Below, in pieces: positions 1-7,237 of a stretch of DNA of 10,111 nucleotides (position 1 is its first letter; the number at the start of each line of letters is the position of its first letter). Origin of the DNA: DAOTWA01 sp034435955 (lineage in GTDB: Bacteria; Chloroflexota; Anaerolineae; Anaerolineales; Anaerolineaceae). Under the pieces are notes generated by a model. That model did not search any database and was not told the DNA's origin. It saw only the letters and a list, made by a program, of their open reading frames with translations. The translations under genes were made by a program, and so were the position numbers. Location: contig DAOTWA010000020.1 in NCBI GenBank assembly GCA_034435955.1, positions 1 through 10,111 on the forward strand, read 5' to 3'.

Positions 1-161
1 GTGAACCTTTGCCAGTCGATCCGTTGCTTGAGCTGGCGCAGGAAATGGTTGACTGGGATGACCTGATCATACAGATATTCGCCAAAGAAGGATTGGCTCC
101 CGGTTTCGCTGAAATGTTGGGTTTCCACAAGCCCCTCCATTTGTGGGAATTTGCCCATTGA
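1..161 (+). CDS. C-terminal fragment of an unrecognised protein (5' end outside the window)
   Basis: A reading frame open from the first complete codon (base 3) runs 52 codons to a TGA at 159-161. The peptide begins EPLPVDPLLELAQEM and ends LHLWEFAH. Its amino-acid use looks like real protein, with an amphipathic helix-like stretch (LLELAQEMVDWDDLIIQIFAKEG) followed by a Gly/Phe/His-rich tail. It is the only gene on the plus strand before the minus-strand gene row, and it converges on that row. I do not recognise the family, and too little is visible to propose a function. That it is coding rests on the open frame and composition only, since the start lies outside the window. Confidence 0.55.
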   Translation, partial: EPLPVDPLLELAQEMVDWDDLIIQIFAKEGLAPGFAEMLGFHKPLHLWEFAH

Positions 162-548
162 ATCACATTTCTGCGAAAATGGCGATTATAGGGTTGTTTT
201 TCAACGCTCTCTCATTATCATTTGACTCGACAGGGGGAAAAGTATACCGAAACACAAGAAAATAATGGCTACCTCCTCAGAAGTGAAATACTCCCTGCCG
301 CCGAAAAGATCCACGCGATGTTACGAATAGCGGGCATGGCGATCCTCAACCCACGTGAATATCCGTACGCGAGAATGGCAATATCAAAACAAGTCATTAG
401 ATCTCCTAATGCCTTCTGGCAGGAGGTAGAAATTAGAAAAATCATGGCGATACAAAATCCGTAAACCGGAGGAGGTGGTTTTGTCAGAGTGTATCATCGT
501 GGATCAGTTTCTGGGATTTGGTTGGAACAATTTCGTCGCGGCGTGCCC
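162..548. other. 387-bp gap between convergent genes, no convincing gene
   Basis: I see no recognisable gene here. A plus-strand frame from TTG 222 to 464 (80 codons) has no ribosome-binding site before it and matches no family I know, so I do not call it. Two strong Shine-Dalgarno-like tracts occur, AGGAGGT at 421-427 and GGAGGAGGT at 468-476. The second is framed by a 5-bp inverted repeat (AAACC 463-467, GGTTT 477-481) and precedes TTG 481, from which only 23 codons are open. A small hairpin, CATTAG/CTAATG, sits at 395-411. CATGGCGAT occurs twice (about 337 and 443). No clear intrinsic terminator for the minus-strand row ending at 549 is visible. The stretch may be decayed coding DNA. Confidence 0.5.
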
Positions 549-1328
549 CTAACGCGGATCGATTATTTTCCTTATCTCCCTCACCAGGGCGGCATTGCCT
601 GCCACCACCTCGCCTAGTACGAGGATGCCGTTTCCACCAGCATAATCTACCGCCAGGCCACCGGCTTCTCTCACGATAACGACCCCGGCCGCCGTATCCC
701 AGGGCGCCAGGCCGCGCTCCCAGTAACCATCCAGGCGCCCGCAAGCCACATGGCACAGATCCAGCGCAGCCGACCCATCGCAGCGCAACGCCAGGCAGCG
801 CTTCACCATTCGCTGCCAGGCGCGCGTGTTGTCGTCAGTAGCTGTCCAGGCATCGTACGGAAAGCCTGAAGCCAGCAGCGCCTGGCCCAGCTTTGCGACA
901 CTCGAAACGTGGATGGGGTGGCCGTTGAGTGTGGCACCTTGACCATGTTCGCCCACAAACAGCTCATTGGCAAAAGGGTTGAACACCACACCTAAAACCA
1001 GCTCGCCGTCCTTTTCCAGCCCGATTGAGACAGCTGCCAGAGGGTAACCTTTGATGTAATTGGTGGTTCCATCCAGCGGATCGATGATCCAACGCGCCTT
1101 GGATGGGGTGGAAGCATCCCAGTGTTCTCCCTCTTCGGCCAGAATGGAATCACCCGGGAAGGACATATGCAGGCCTTCTACGATCAATGCTTGCGAGCGC
1201 CGGTCCACTTGCGTCACCGGGTCAATGACACCCTTCAACTCGTAATCCAGCGTATTGCCGCTGCGCCCGGCGCGCAGTATCGCACCAGCGCGCAGCGCCA
1301 GAGCGATGGCGGCCTCGCGCTCTTGCAC
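549..1328 (-). CDS. Inositol-monophosphatase-family phosphatase
   Basis: The 259-residue protein belongs to the Mg2+-dependent IMPase family (PF00459), cytosolic enzymes that remove phosphate from inositol monophosphates or related sugar and polyol phosphates. Visible metal-site motifs are AEEGE (Glu65-Glu66), the signature IDPLDGTTN (Asp83, Asp86, Gly87, Thr88), the substrate loop GSAALDLCHVACGRLDGYWE (185-204) and WDTAAG with Asp211. Lys32 and the following VTQVDRRSQ match the N-terminal family block. Length is normal for the family. The start is GTG at 1328, supported by AGGAG that overlaps the TAG stop of the upstream phosphoesterase; the gap is 9 bases, so translation is probably coupled. 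It is the last gene of the row. The family is certain from the motifs, but the substrate is not; SuhB-like, histidinol-phosphate or 3'-phosphoadenosine phosphate activity cannot be separated by eye. Confidence 0.93.
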   Translation of the reverse strand: MQEREAAIALALRAGAILRAGRSGNTLDYELKGVIDPVTQVDRRSQALIVEGLHMSFPGDSILAEEGEHWDASTPSKARWIIDPLDGTTNYIKGYPLAAVSIGLEKDGELVLGVVFNPFANELFVGEHGQGATLNGHPIHVSSVAKLGQALLASGFPYDAWTATDDNTRAWQRMVKRCLALRCDGSAALDLCHVACGRLDGYWERGLAPWDTAAGVVIVREAGGLAVDYAGGNGILVLGEVVAGNAALVREIRKIIDPR

Positions 1329-1337
1329 CTTGCGCTC

Positions 1338-2288
1338 CTATCCCATGGTAAGCTGGTATGAGACTTTCTGCTTCCTGACGTCGATGCTCAATAACGCGCC
1401 GCGTAAGACGCCGTCGTTATACTCACTTCCTGGGTTGATGCAGATGGTCTTCCCCAGGCGGATGGCTCCCGAAGCTTCATGTACGTGGCCGTGTAGCCCA
1501 ACGGTGGGCTGGTATTTCATGATTAGATCGCGCACCGACTGACTGCCCACCCCCACCATGCGGACCTGTCCGCCCTCTACTACCGGTTTTAGCGTATCGT
1601 CCAGCAAGGGAGCCTGGTCGATGGGTGTATCCAGCGGTGGCACGTGGATGTTGTAGATAGTCACACCGCTGGCGGGCATCTTCTCGGCCAGCGCATTGAT
1701 GCGCCTGCCCAGCTCCTCCTCGCTCAGCTCGCGTGGGCTGTTCCACGGCGTGGGATTGGAGTAGCCGAAAGTCAACATGCTCACCCCATCTTCAATCTCA
1801 ACGACCTTCTCTTCCGGGTTGATCACGAAGCGAGAGCTGTTCAACACCTCATCCACCACGAAATCATCATCATTTCCAGGAGAAATGTAGACCTTGACCC
1901 CCAACGGTTTGAGCCGCTCCTCCGCCAGCGACATCCAACCCTCCAGCGATTCGCGGATCGCTCGCTGGAACAGGCGCGCCGAGCCCTGCGGGTCGGCTTC
2001 AATGTCGGCCAGCTCTTCAGGCGTGGTCACGAAAGGGTAGAAACCATTGAAGTGGATTTCGTTGAGTACGGTACCCAATTCACTGGCTGGAACCTGGCGC
2101 TCGCGCCCGGTGTAAGCCACGCGATAGGTATCTCTGGCCCCGCGTACCACCGGTACGACTGCCTTACCTGTGATGTCCCCGCCCAACACGATCACCTGCG
2201 CGCTGTAGAATTTAGCCGCATTGACGAATTTTCTGAAACACCGGTCTGATCCATGCACGTCGGTGGTGAAAAATAGTTTGAAAGCCAT
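1338..2288 (-). CDS. Calcineurin-like metallophosphoesterase
   Basis: The 316-residue protein carries the full set of dinuclear-metal motifs of the calcineurin-like phosphoesterase superfamily (PF00149): TTDVHGS (Asp10, His12), LGGDITGK (Asp38), SPGNDDD (Asn139, Asp140), NIHVPP (His215) and GLHGHVHEAS (His266/268/270), then NPGSEY near the C-terminus. No signal peptide or membrane segment is visible, so it is probably cytosolic. A long insert (about residues 45-130) between the second and third motifs is larger than in small family members and may set substrate choice. The ATG at 2288 lies 13 bases after the stop of the nucleotidyltransferase-like gene, with AGGAAA just upstream. It is coupled to the phosphatase behind it. 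Superfamily membership is clear. The substrate (nucleotide, phosphodiester or sugar phosphate) cannot be told from the sequence. Confidence 0.92.
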   Translation of the reverse strand: MAFKLFFTTDVHGSDRCFRKFVNAAKFYSAQVIVLGGDITGKAVVPVVRGARDTYRVAYTGRERQVPASELGTVLNEIHFNGFYPFVTTPEELADIEADPQGSARLFQRAIRESLEGWMSLAEERLKPLGVKVYISPGNDDDFVVDEVLNSSRFVINPEEKVVEIEDGVSMLTFGYSNPTPWNSPRELSEEELGRRINALAEKMPASGVTIYNIHVPPLDTPIDQAPLLDDTLKPVVEGGQVRMVGVGSQSVRDLIMKYQPTVGLHGHVHEASGAIRLGKTICINPGSEYNDGVLRGALLSIDVRKQKVSYQLTMG

Positions 2289-2301
2289 ATTTTCCTGTCC
2301 G

Positions 2302-3054
2302 TCAGCGCTTCACTTCTTCGGGCTCATCGTACCACAACATACGGCGGCCAATCTGATTGCGCAGTTTCCAGCGTACACTCTTGGGCGTTGCTTCGAGGGC
2401 AGCACGCAGTTCTTCGAGACGCCCGCTTACTCTTTCAGCGCTTTCCTCATCCAATATCTCCCCGACCAGTGTCACGAGCTGGTCAAGATTATCATGCAAT
2501 GTGGTGTACCAGCCCCAATCCTCCCCGGCTAGCCCGGTGATATACGGAAGGTCGATGGGTTCGGAGCCGCTATCCTGCCTGAAACCATGATCGTACAGCA
2601 AGGCAAAAACGTCCTGTACATCCTTGGCATTGAGTTGGTGGATTTGCAGTTTGGTCAACAGCAAATCAGCCAGCGGTAAGGTTGGTGAGCTCAGCTTGAG
2701 ACGTTTCTCCAGCTCCAGTTTATGGCACTGGGCGAAAGCCCCGATGAAGATATCGGCCTGGAGCGAGTCTTGATAATAGTACAGCAGCCGAGTGGCACCG
2801 TGCAAAGCATTGAAATAATGATCGTCCTGCCAGCCCTGGCTGGAAAAGACGGCGTTGAGCACTTTTGCGCCTTTCAGGTTGACGACAAAATCCACGTCAC
2901 CATATGATCTCTGGAGCTCAGGAAGGCGCGCGCCTTTCGGCGCGTTCATATAAACAGCCAACCCTCCTAAGAGGCGGAGCTGAGCCCCGCGCCGCTCCGC
3001 CTCTTCAACCAGCCGTAATGCAAGTTCCGCCAATTCCTCTGTAGCGTACGCCAT
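2302..3054 (-). CDS. Nucleotidyltransferase-fold protein, AbiEii/DUF-like, function unknown
   Basis: The 250-residue protein shows the pattern of a minimal nucleotidyltransferase fold: LRLLGGLAVYM (Gly30-Gly31), then GDVDFVV (Asp53, Asp55) and a third acidic position in ADIFIG (Asp101). TKLQIHQLNAKDVQDVFAL (134-152) resembles the Lys...(K/R)D..D helix of AbiEii-type and related nucleotidyltransferase-like proteins. So the putative metal-binding acids are all present, which argues for an active enzyme. The C-terminal part (175-250) is charged and helical. It begins at ATG 3054, three bases after the permease TGA, with no clear ribosome-binding site of its own, so translation probably depends on the permease gene. 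AbiEii relatives are often toxins, but no antitoxin-like partner gene is adjacent here; it sits between a permease and a phosphoesterase. The fold assignment is by motif only. The transferred nucleotide and the target are unknown. Confidence 0.75.
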   Translation of the reverse strand: MAYATEELAELALRLVEEAERRGAQLRLLGGLAVYMNAPKGARLPELQRSYGDVDFVVNLKGAKVLNAVFSSQGWQDDHYFNALHGATRLLYYYQDSLQADIFIGAFAQCHKLELEKRLKLSSPTLPLADLLLTKLQIHQLNAKDVQDVFALLYDHGFRQDSGSEPIDLPYITGLAGEDWGWYTTLHDNLDQLVTLVGEILDEESAERVSGRLEELRAALEATPKSVRWKLRNQIGRRMLWYDEPEEVKR

Positions 3055-3057
3055 GCG

Positions 3058-4674
3058 TCACTCGGGTGGGATTTCTGAGAAGACTTTCGACATATCTATG
3101 CCCTGGCTGCGCCGGATCCCGATGGCGACAAAGTACCAGATAATGGCGATAATCGGCACGGCAAAAGCCTCCATCATGGCTGTAGGCGTCACGCTAAGCC
3201 CGAATTGAGTGGCAGTGAATGACGCGATGAGCACGAACAGCCAGGAAAGGGTCATTACCACGCCGGCTACGACGATCAATGGCACTCCGAAGATTTTCTT
3301 GCGCACCGCTTCCGGTGCGTTCTGATAAAGATCCTTGCGCCGGTAAGGGAAGGCAATGGCTGCCAGACCGACAAATATGAAGGCCAGCGCCATCACGGCG
3401 ATAATGTTGATCAGGTAACCTCCCAGACCGCCGAAGATATTGAACCAGTTGAGGATCTCGATATAGATGCCCATGATGATGGTCGCCTTGACCGGGGTGT
3501 GCAGGGTCGGGTTGACATCCGCCACCCACTCAGGTGCCATACGGTCGAACGACCAGGCAAACAGGTTGCGCGTACCCAGCAAAAAGCCCGCCGGCGTCCA
3601 CCAGATGATGGAAAGCAGGAAAGTGAGTCCGATGAAATCTTTGAGAATGGTCGGCAATGCGAAAAAGCGCGTCAGGGAAGGTAGCACGTAGGTTACCCCT
3701 GCGGGCATCTTATCGGCCGCGTTTAGCCCAACGAATGACAGCGACGAGAACAGGTCGAAACCTACCGTGCGATAAACCAGCAGTGAGCCGATTGCGTACA
3801 GGATGGCGCCAACGATCAGCGAGCCGATCACCGAGGTAATCACCGTGCGGCGCACATTCTTGATCTCGCCTGCGAAGTAGCCGGTCCACTCAAAACCGGT
3901 CAGGTTCTGGAAAGCCCACAGCATGGCCAGTAAGGTCATACCGAGGTTCAAGGTTGTAGGCGCTGCGAAACCGGCGCCCTTGGCAATATTAATGATACTG
4001 GCCGGGTCAGCCCCGGTGCCGACGGTGAAATTGGCCAGGAAAGTCGCATTGGGGGTGATCAGCAGGCCAAGATACCACAGCGCCATGCCGGCCCATACGA
4101 TTACGAACATGACTAGCATGAAGCGGGCGGCGAACTTCGTACCGCGCATCATCAGCAGGGTAAACAGCAAGGTCAGTACCGTGGCAACGATGAACTGGTT
4201 GCCCTGAACGCCGAACCAGGAGATGACCGCCTGCGGCCAGCCCATCACGTAACCGGCTGCCGGCACGAAAAGGGTCATCATGGTGGTGAAGTTGAAGGCA
4301 ATCCAATTGACGAACACGAAGGTCAGCGTGACGTTGACTACAAAACCGAAGAACGGTGACAACGCCCGGCTCACCCACACATAATCGCCTCCGGAGCGGG
4401 GCATGGCCAGGGTAAAGTAAACATACACCCCACCAAAGCCCAGCAACAGGATACCGCCCAGCACGAAAGCCAAGGCGATATTCGCGCCCGGGAAAGCCGC
4501 CGCGCCAAAGTTGAGCGCCTGAGAAATGCCCACCGGGATGAGGATGGCAGCGAATACTAGGTTGAAAGCGTCAAAAGGGGTCAGCTCGCGCACCAGGCCG
4601 GTGGCATTCCGGACGAACATTTTAGTCGAAGAAGCGGCTGCGGGTTTTACAGTTTTTGCAGAATCAGCTTCCAT
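3058..4674 (-). CDS. APC-superfamily permease (amino acid/polyamine type)
   Basis: The 538-residue integral membrane protein has about 12 hydrophobic segments, beginning near residues 35-57, 67-90 and 108-135 and ending near 500-520. Family marks of AA_permease_2 (PF13520) are LAMPRSGGDYVWVSRALSP (89-107), the loop GEIKNVRRT (269-277) and the conserved block LFAWSFDRMAPEW (371-383) followed by NPTLHTPVKA. Such carriers take up amino acids, amines or related organic anions by proton or sodium symport or by exchange. The hydrophilic N-terminus is about 30 residues long, rich in Ala, Ser and Lys. The start at 4674 is supported by GAGGT seven bases upstream; Met19 would be an alternative but has no comparable site. 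It is the only transporter in the window and leads a tightly packed four-gene block. Substrate is unknown. An APC carrier beside a carbohydrate kinase is not the usual pairing, as ABC, PTS or MFS carriers are more typical. Confidence 0.92.
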   Translation of the reverse strand: MEADSAKTVKPAAASSTKMFVRNATGLVRELTPFDAFNLVFAAILIPVGISQALNFGAAAFPGANIALAFVLGGILLLGFGGVYVYFTLAMPRSGGDYVWVSRALSPFFGFVVNVTLTFVFVNWIAFNFTTMMTLFVPAAGYVMGWPQAVISWFGVQGNQFIVATVLTLLFTLLMMRGTKFAARFMLVMFVIVWAGMALWYLGLLITPNATFLANFTVGTGADPASIINIAKGAGFAAPTTLNLGMTLLAMLWAFQNLTGFEWTGYFAGEIKNVRRTVITSVIGSLIVGAILYAIGSLLVYRTVGFDLFSSLSFVGLNAADKMPAGVTYVLPSLTRFFALPTILKDFIGLTFLLSIIWWTPAGFLLGTRNLFAWSFDRMAPEWVADVNPTLHTPVKATIIMGIYIEILNWFNIFGGLGGYLINIIAVMALAFIFVGLAAIAFPYRRKDLYQNAPEAVRKKIFGVPLIVVAGVVMTLSWLFVLIASFTATQFGLSVTPTAMMEAFAVPIIAIIWYFVAIGIRRSQGIDMSKVFSEIPPE

Positions 4675-4796
4675 TTTTTATACCTCATCTGTACGATCCA
4701 TGAGTCGGATAGTTCCCGATGGAATCAGACCAACGATGCAAGTAAGTTGATTATTCGTCCCAAAGTTACCTCCTTTCAAGTCTTTTTATAAGTAGA
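4675..4796 (-). promoter_or_regulatory. Leader region of the permease gene with an orphan strong Shine-Dalgarno
   Basis: The 122-base gap after the dehydrogenase carries AAAGGAGGT on the minus strand (4768-4776), an almost perfect ribosome-binding site about 90 bases before the permease start. Five bases after its GGAGG core a TTG (4763) opens a 12-codon frame, reading (M)GRIINLLASLV, that stops at 4725. A second mini-frame, ATG 4701 to TAA 4678 (MDRTDEV), ends three bases before the permease ATG. The region therefore may encode a leader peptide, or it may be the scar of a lost gene. No strong promoter is evident, and TATAAA near 4786-4791 lacks a good -35 partner. Confidence 0.35.
4695..4726 (-). 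other. Imperfect hairpin in the permease leader
   Basis: GATCCAT (4695-4701) pairs with ATGGAATC (4719-4726) with one bulged base, and CGG (4706-4708) pairs with CCG (4716-4718) inside it. It begins at the stop of the 12-codon mini-frame and ends just before the permease ribosome-binding site. No U-run follows, so it is not an intrinsic terminator. It could modulate translation. Pairing is modest. Confidence 0.25.
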
Positions 4797-5597
4797 TTAA
4801 TCCATCCATGCGCCACCATTCACATTGATGGCTTCGCCGGTTATAAAATCAGCCTCCGCTGAGGCCAGGAAAACGACGACACCGGCTACGTCCTCCGGAG
4901 TCTCAAGACGGCGCAAGGGAGTGTCGTTGATATATAACTGGAGCACCTCATCGGGAGAGGCGCCGCGTAATGAGGCTTCCCAGCCCACCTCGCGCTCCTG
5001 CATCGAGGTACGCACGTAACCGGGGCAGACTGCGTTGACGGTGATGCCCAGGGACGCCAGCTCGCCAGCCATAGCCTGCGTCATGCCAACCACGGCGAAC
5101 TTGCTTGCCACGTAATGCGCCAGGAAAGGGGCGTTGCCGCGCTTGCCAGCCATGCTGGCGGTATTGATGATCTTGCCGCGCAGGCCGCTCTGGGGATCGG
5201 GTGGCTGCGCAGCCATAATGCGCGCAACTGCCTGGGAGCATAGGAAGGTACCGCGCGCGTTGACATTCATATTGAAGTCCCAATCCTGGTCTGTCAGATC
5301 GACAAAGCGGCGCATGGTGGAAACGCCGGCATTGTTACACCACACGTCGATGCGACCCAAGCGGCGCGCGATTTCGGCCGTTACCCGCTCCACTTGATTG
5401 CGGTCTGTGACGTCCAGATGGTAAGCCGAGGCCTGGCCACCTCTGGCTTGGATTTCCGCCACTACTGAATTGGCAGTCTCTATGTTCAGATCGCTGACCG
5501 CCAAATGCGCGCCTTCGGCCGCCAGTGCCAGGGCGATGGCGCGTCCGATGCCCGTACCACCGCCAGTGATCGCAACGGCTTTATCCCTTAATCGCAT
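4797..5597 (-). CDS. SDR-family NAD(P)-dependent oxidoreductase
   Basis: A classical short-chain dehydrogenase (adh_short_C2, PF13561), 266 residues from the start chosen here. Motifs in order: TGGGTGIG (11-18) for the dinucleotide, Asp36 at the end of strand 2 favouring NAD over NADP, DVTD (62-65), NNAG (88-91), Asn113 in NVNARG, then the catalytic set Ser148, Tyr162 and Lys166 (HYVASK) and CPGYVRT (191-197). The tail INVNGGAWMD is typical of sugar/polyol or 3-oxoacyl-reductase-like SDRs. An ATG at 5609 would add four residues, but the GGAGGG tract lies inside those codons, so the ATG at 5597 is preferred. It follows the kinase gene by 155 bases and precedes the permease by 122. Oxidation of a hydroxyl on the substrate of this cluster is the natural guess; the exact substrate cannot be read from sequence. 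Confidence 0.92.
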   Translation of the reverse strand: MRLRDKAVAITGGGTGIGRAIALALAAEGAHLAVSDLNIETANSVVAEIQARGGQASAYHLDVTDRNQVERVTAEIARRLGRIDVWCNNAGVSTMRRFVDLTDQDWDFNMNVNARGTFLCSQAVARIMAAQPPDPQSGLRGKIINTASMAGKRGNAPFLAHYVASKFAVVGMTQAMAGELASLGITVNAVCPGYVRTSMQEREVGWEASLRGASPDEVLQLYINDTPLRRLETPEDVAGVVVFLASAEADFITGEAINVNGGAWMD

Positions 5598-5600
5598 ACT

Positions 5601-5606
5601 CCCTCC
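5601..5606 (-). promoter_or_regulatory. Ribosome-binding site that decides the dehydrogenase start
   Basis: On the minus strand the order is ATG (5609), GGAGGG (5606-5601), AGT, ATG (5597). The first ATG has no purine-rich tract before it, while the second has GGAGGG four bases upstream. The spacing is slightly short but the match is strong, so translation most likely begins at 5597. Confidence 0.6.
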
Positions 5607-5669
5607 CATGATAATGGGTCATTACTAAGCCCGTTGATTTTTGCGGACAGAAGCAATCTTGTGCACCCG

Positions 5670-5695
5670 AAAAGCGCGAGATCGCCGCGTCGCGC
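5670..5695 (-). terminator. Weak terminator-like hairpin after the kinase gene
   Basis: Read on the minus strand, GCGCGA (5695-5690) and TCGCGC (5679-5674) form a six-base GC-rich stem with a 10-base loop, followed by TTTT (5673-5670). It lies 58 bases beyond the kinase stop. The loop is large and the T-run short, so termination would be partial. Between it and the kinase a second small hairpin GTCGC/GCGAC (5707-5721) occurs. Together they may separate the repressor-BtpA-kinase unit from the dehydrogenase, or act as a processing site in one transcript. Confidence 0.3.
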
Positions 5696-5752
5696 CGGCA
5701 GTCCATGTCGCTCCTCGCGACGACATTGCATTTCGTTTAATCCTTGATGTGT

Positions 5753-7237
5753 TCATTCGTTCAACCTCGGATACAATCCCTTGAGTGCTTGATAAGTATT
5801 CAGATATATATTGAATAAGTGATCGTAGCGAGCGTGATTCTCCATATCCGGATCAGTCACTGCCGCGGTCTGGAGATAGTTTTCGATCTCATTCCAGCCT
5901 TTAAACGCCCCAACGCCCATTCCGGCCACGAAAGCTGATCCCAACGACGAGCCCGGATGGTGCGCAATCTGCTCCAGACGGATGCCCAGCACGTCAGCGG
6001 TGACCTGACGCCAGAGCAGCGAATGCGATCCTCCATTTGTTACGCGCGCTCGCGATGGGGCATAGCCATGCTCGGCCAGCACGGCCAAATGGTGGCGGAA
6101 ACCATAGGCGATGCCCTCCAATACGGCGCGATAAATGTGCGCGCGCGTGTGGCTCAGTGTCAGGCCGATCAACGTGCCGCGCGCCTGCGGGTCATTGACT
6201 GGCGTTTTTTCGCCCAGAAAATAGGGCAGCAACACCAGACCATCCGCGCCGGCCGGTACATGAGCCGCTTCTTCATCGAGCTCCCTATATTCGCGGCCGG
6301 GGGCGAACTGGTTGCGGAACCACTGGATCAAACTGCCGCTGGAGGCCATGCAGCCGTTGATCAGGAACTTGCCGGGGATTGCATGGTAATCCAGAAACAG
6401 GCGAGGGTCGACTTCGGCCTTATCCAAGCAGAAGAGGATATCGCCAGCGCCGCCCAGTTTGACCAGCAGATCACCCTGATCGCGCAGCCCGGCCGAGAAT
6501 GCCGAAGCGATGTGATCAGCGCAGCCGGCCACCACCGGCGTGCCGGCCATCAACCCACAGGATCGCCCGGCTTCTTCAGTCACATTTCCCACGACGTCCG
6601 ACGGCCAGTGGATGCTGCCGAACCAGTCGCGACTGATCCCGGCCATCTCCAGTAGCCCGTCGTCCCAATCCTGCGTGTGCAGATCGTACAGACCACTTTC
6701 TAGCGCCCAGTTGCGCTCGATAGAATACTCGCCAGTCAGCTTGTAGGCGAGATAATCGTAAGATCCCAAGATGCGCCGCGCGCGGTTGAAAGTAGCTGGC
6801 TCGTGCTTGCGCAGCCACATCAATTTTGGCCCGATACTCTGCTGGGTGATGGTGCTGCCGGTGCGCGCCAGGATATCCTCGGCTGAAGTACGGCTGCGCT
6901 GTTCGTCGATTTCTTTCACCGCGCGGGCGTCATTTTGTTGAATAGAAGGCCGCACAGGATGGCCTTCTTCGTCGACAAGGATCAAAGCTGGTACCATACC
7001 GCTGGCACCTACTGCCAATAGCTGCGCGGCAGGCACCCCGGCACGTTCTAGTACTTCCGGGATCAGTGTGCAGGTATTAGCCCACCATTGTTCGGGATTT
7101 TCCTCCGCCCAGGTAGCGCGTGGCGAGCTCAGCGTGACCGGCCGAGAAGCTTCAGCCATGATATTCCCCCATGTATCGATCACTACTGTCTTAGTGGCAG
7201 TGGTACCCACATCGATGCCAAGCAGATATTCAGGCAT
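5753..7237 (-). CDS. FGGY-family carbohydrate kinase, substrate unknown
   Basis: The 494-residue protein has both FGGY domains (PF00370, PF02782), which transfer phosphate from ATP to a hydroxyl of a sugar, polyol or related compound in the cytosol. The N-terminal ATPase-fold motif is GIDVGTTATKTVV (7-19). The catalytic Asp is expected at 241 in AGCADHIASA. The C-terminal nucleotide block is VTNGGSHSLLWRQVTADVLG (399-418). The overall pattern is closest to xylulokinases. However, the xylulokinase loop SGQMHG aligns with SGMVPA here (79-84), so the Met-His pair that contacts xylulose is absent, while ND at 102-103 is kept. This suggests another substrate. The ATG at 7237 overlaps the end of the BtpA-like gene by 8 bases, and no strong ribosome-binding site precedes it, so coupling is likely. 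Family is certain; calling it xylulokinase would go beyond the evidence. Confidence 0.93.
   Translation of the reverse strand: MPEYLLGIDVGTTATKTVVIDTWGNIMAEASRPVTLSSPRATWAEENPEQWWANTCTLIPEVLERAGVPAAQLLAVGASGMVPALILVDEEGHPVRPSIQQNDARAVKEIDEQRSRTSAEDILARTGSTITQQSIGPKLMWLRKHEPATFNRARRILGSYDYLAYKLTGEYSIERNWALESGLYDLHTQDWDDGLLEMAGISRDWFGSIHWPSDVVGNVTEEAGRSCGLMAGTPVVAGCADHIASAFSAGLRDQGDLLVKLGGAGDILFCLDKAEVDPRLFLDYHAIPGKFLINGCMASSGSLIQWFRNQFAPGREYRELDEEAAHVPAGADGLVLLPYFLGEKTPVNDPQARGTLIGLTLSHTRAHIYRAVLEGIAYGFRHHLAVLAEHGYAPSRARVTNGGSHSLLWRQVTADVLGIRLEQIAHHPGSSLGSAFVAGMGVGAFKGWNEIENYLQTAAVTDPDMENHARYDHLFNIYLNTYQALKGLYPRLNE

Noticed and set aside
222..248. Possible plus-strand promoter TTGACT ... TATACC
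   Set aside because: Spacing is only 15 bases, the -10 is poor and no credible gene follows.
222..464. Plus-strand 80-codon frame starting at TTG
   Set aside because: No Shine-Dalgarno site, no recognisable motif, and the TTG is part of TTGACT, which looks more like a chance promoter-type hexamer; kept only as a note on the gap.
1644..2249. Plus-strand open frame of 201 codons
   Set aside because: It lies wholly antisense to the metallophosphoesterase, whose motifs are all intact; no ribosome-binding site or known domain is seen.
5957..6655. Plus-strand open frame of 232 codons
   Set aside because: It is antisense to the FGGY kinase and is open because of the kinase's codon use; no family features.
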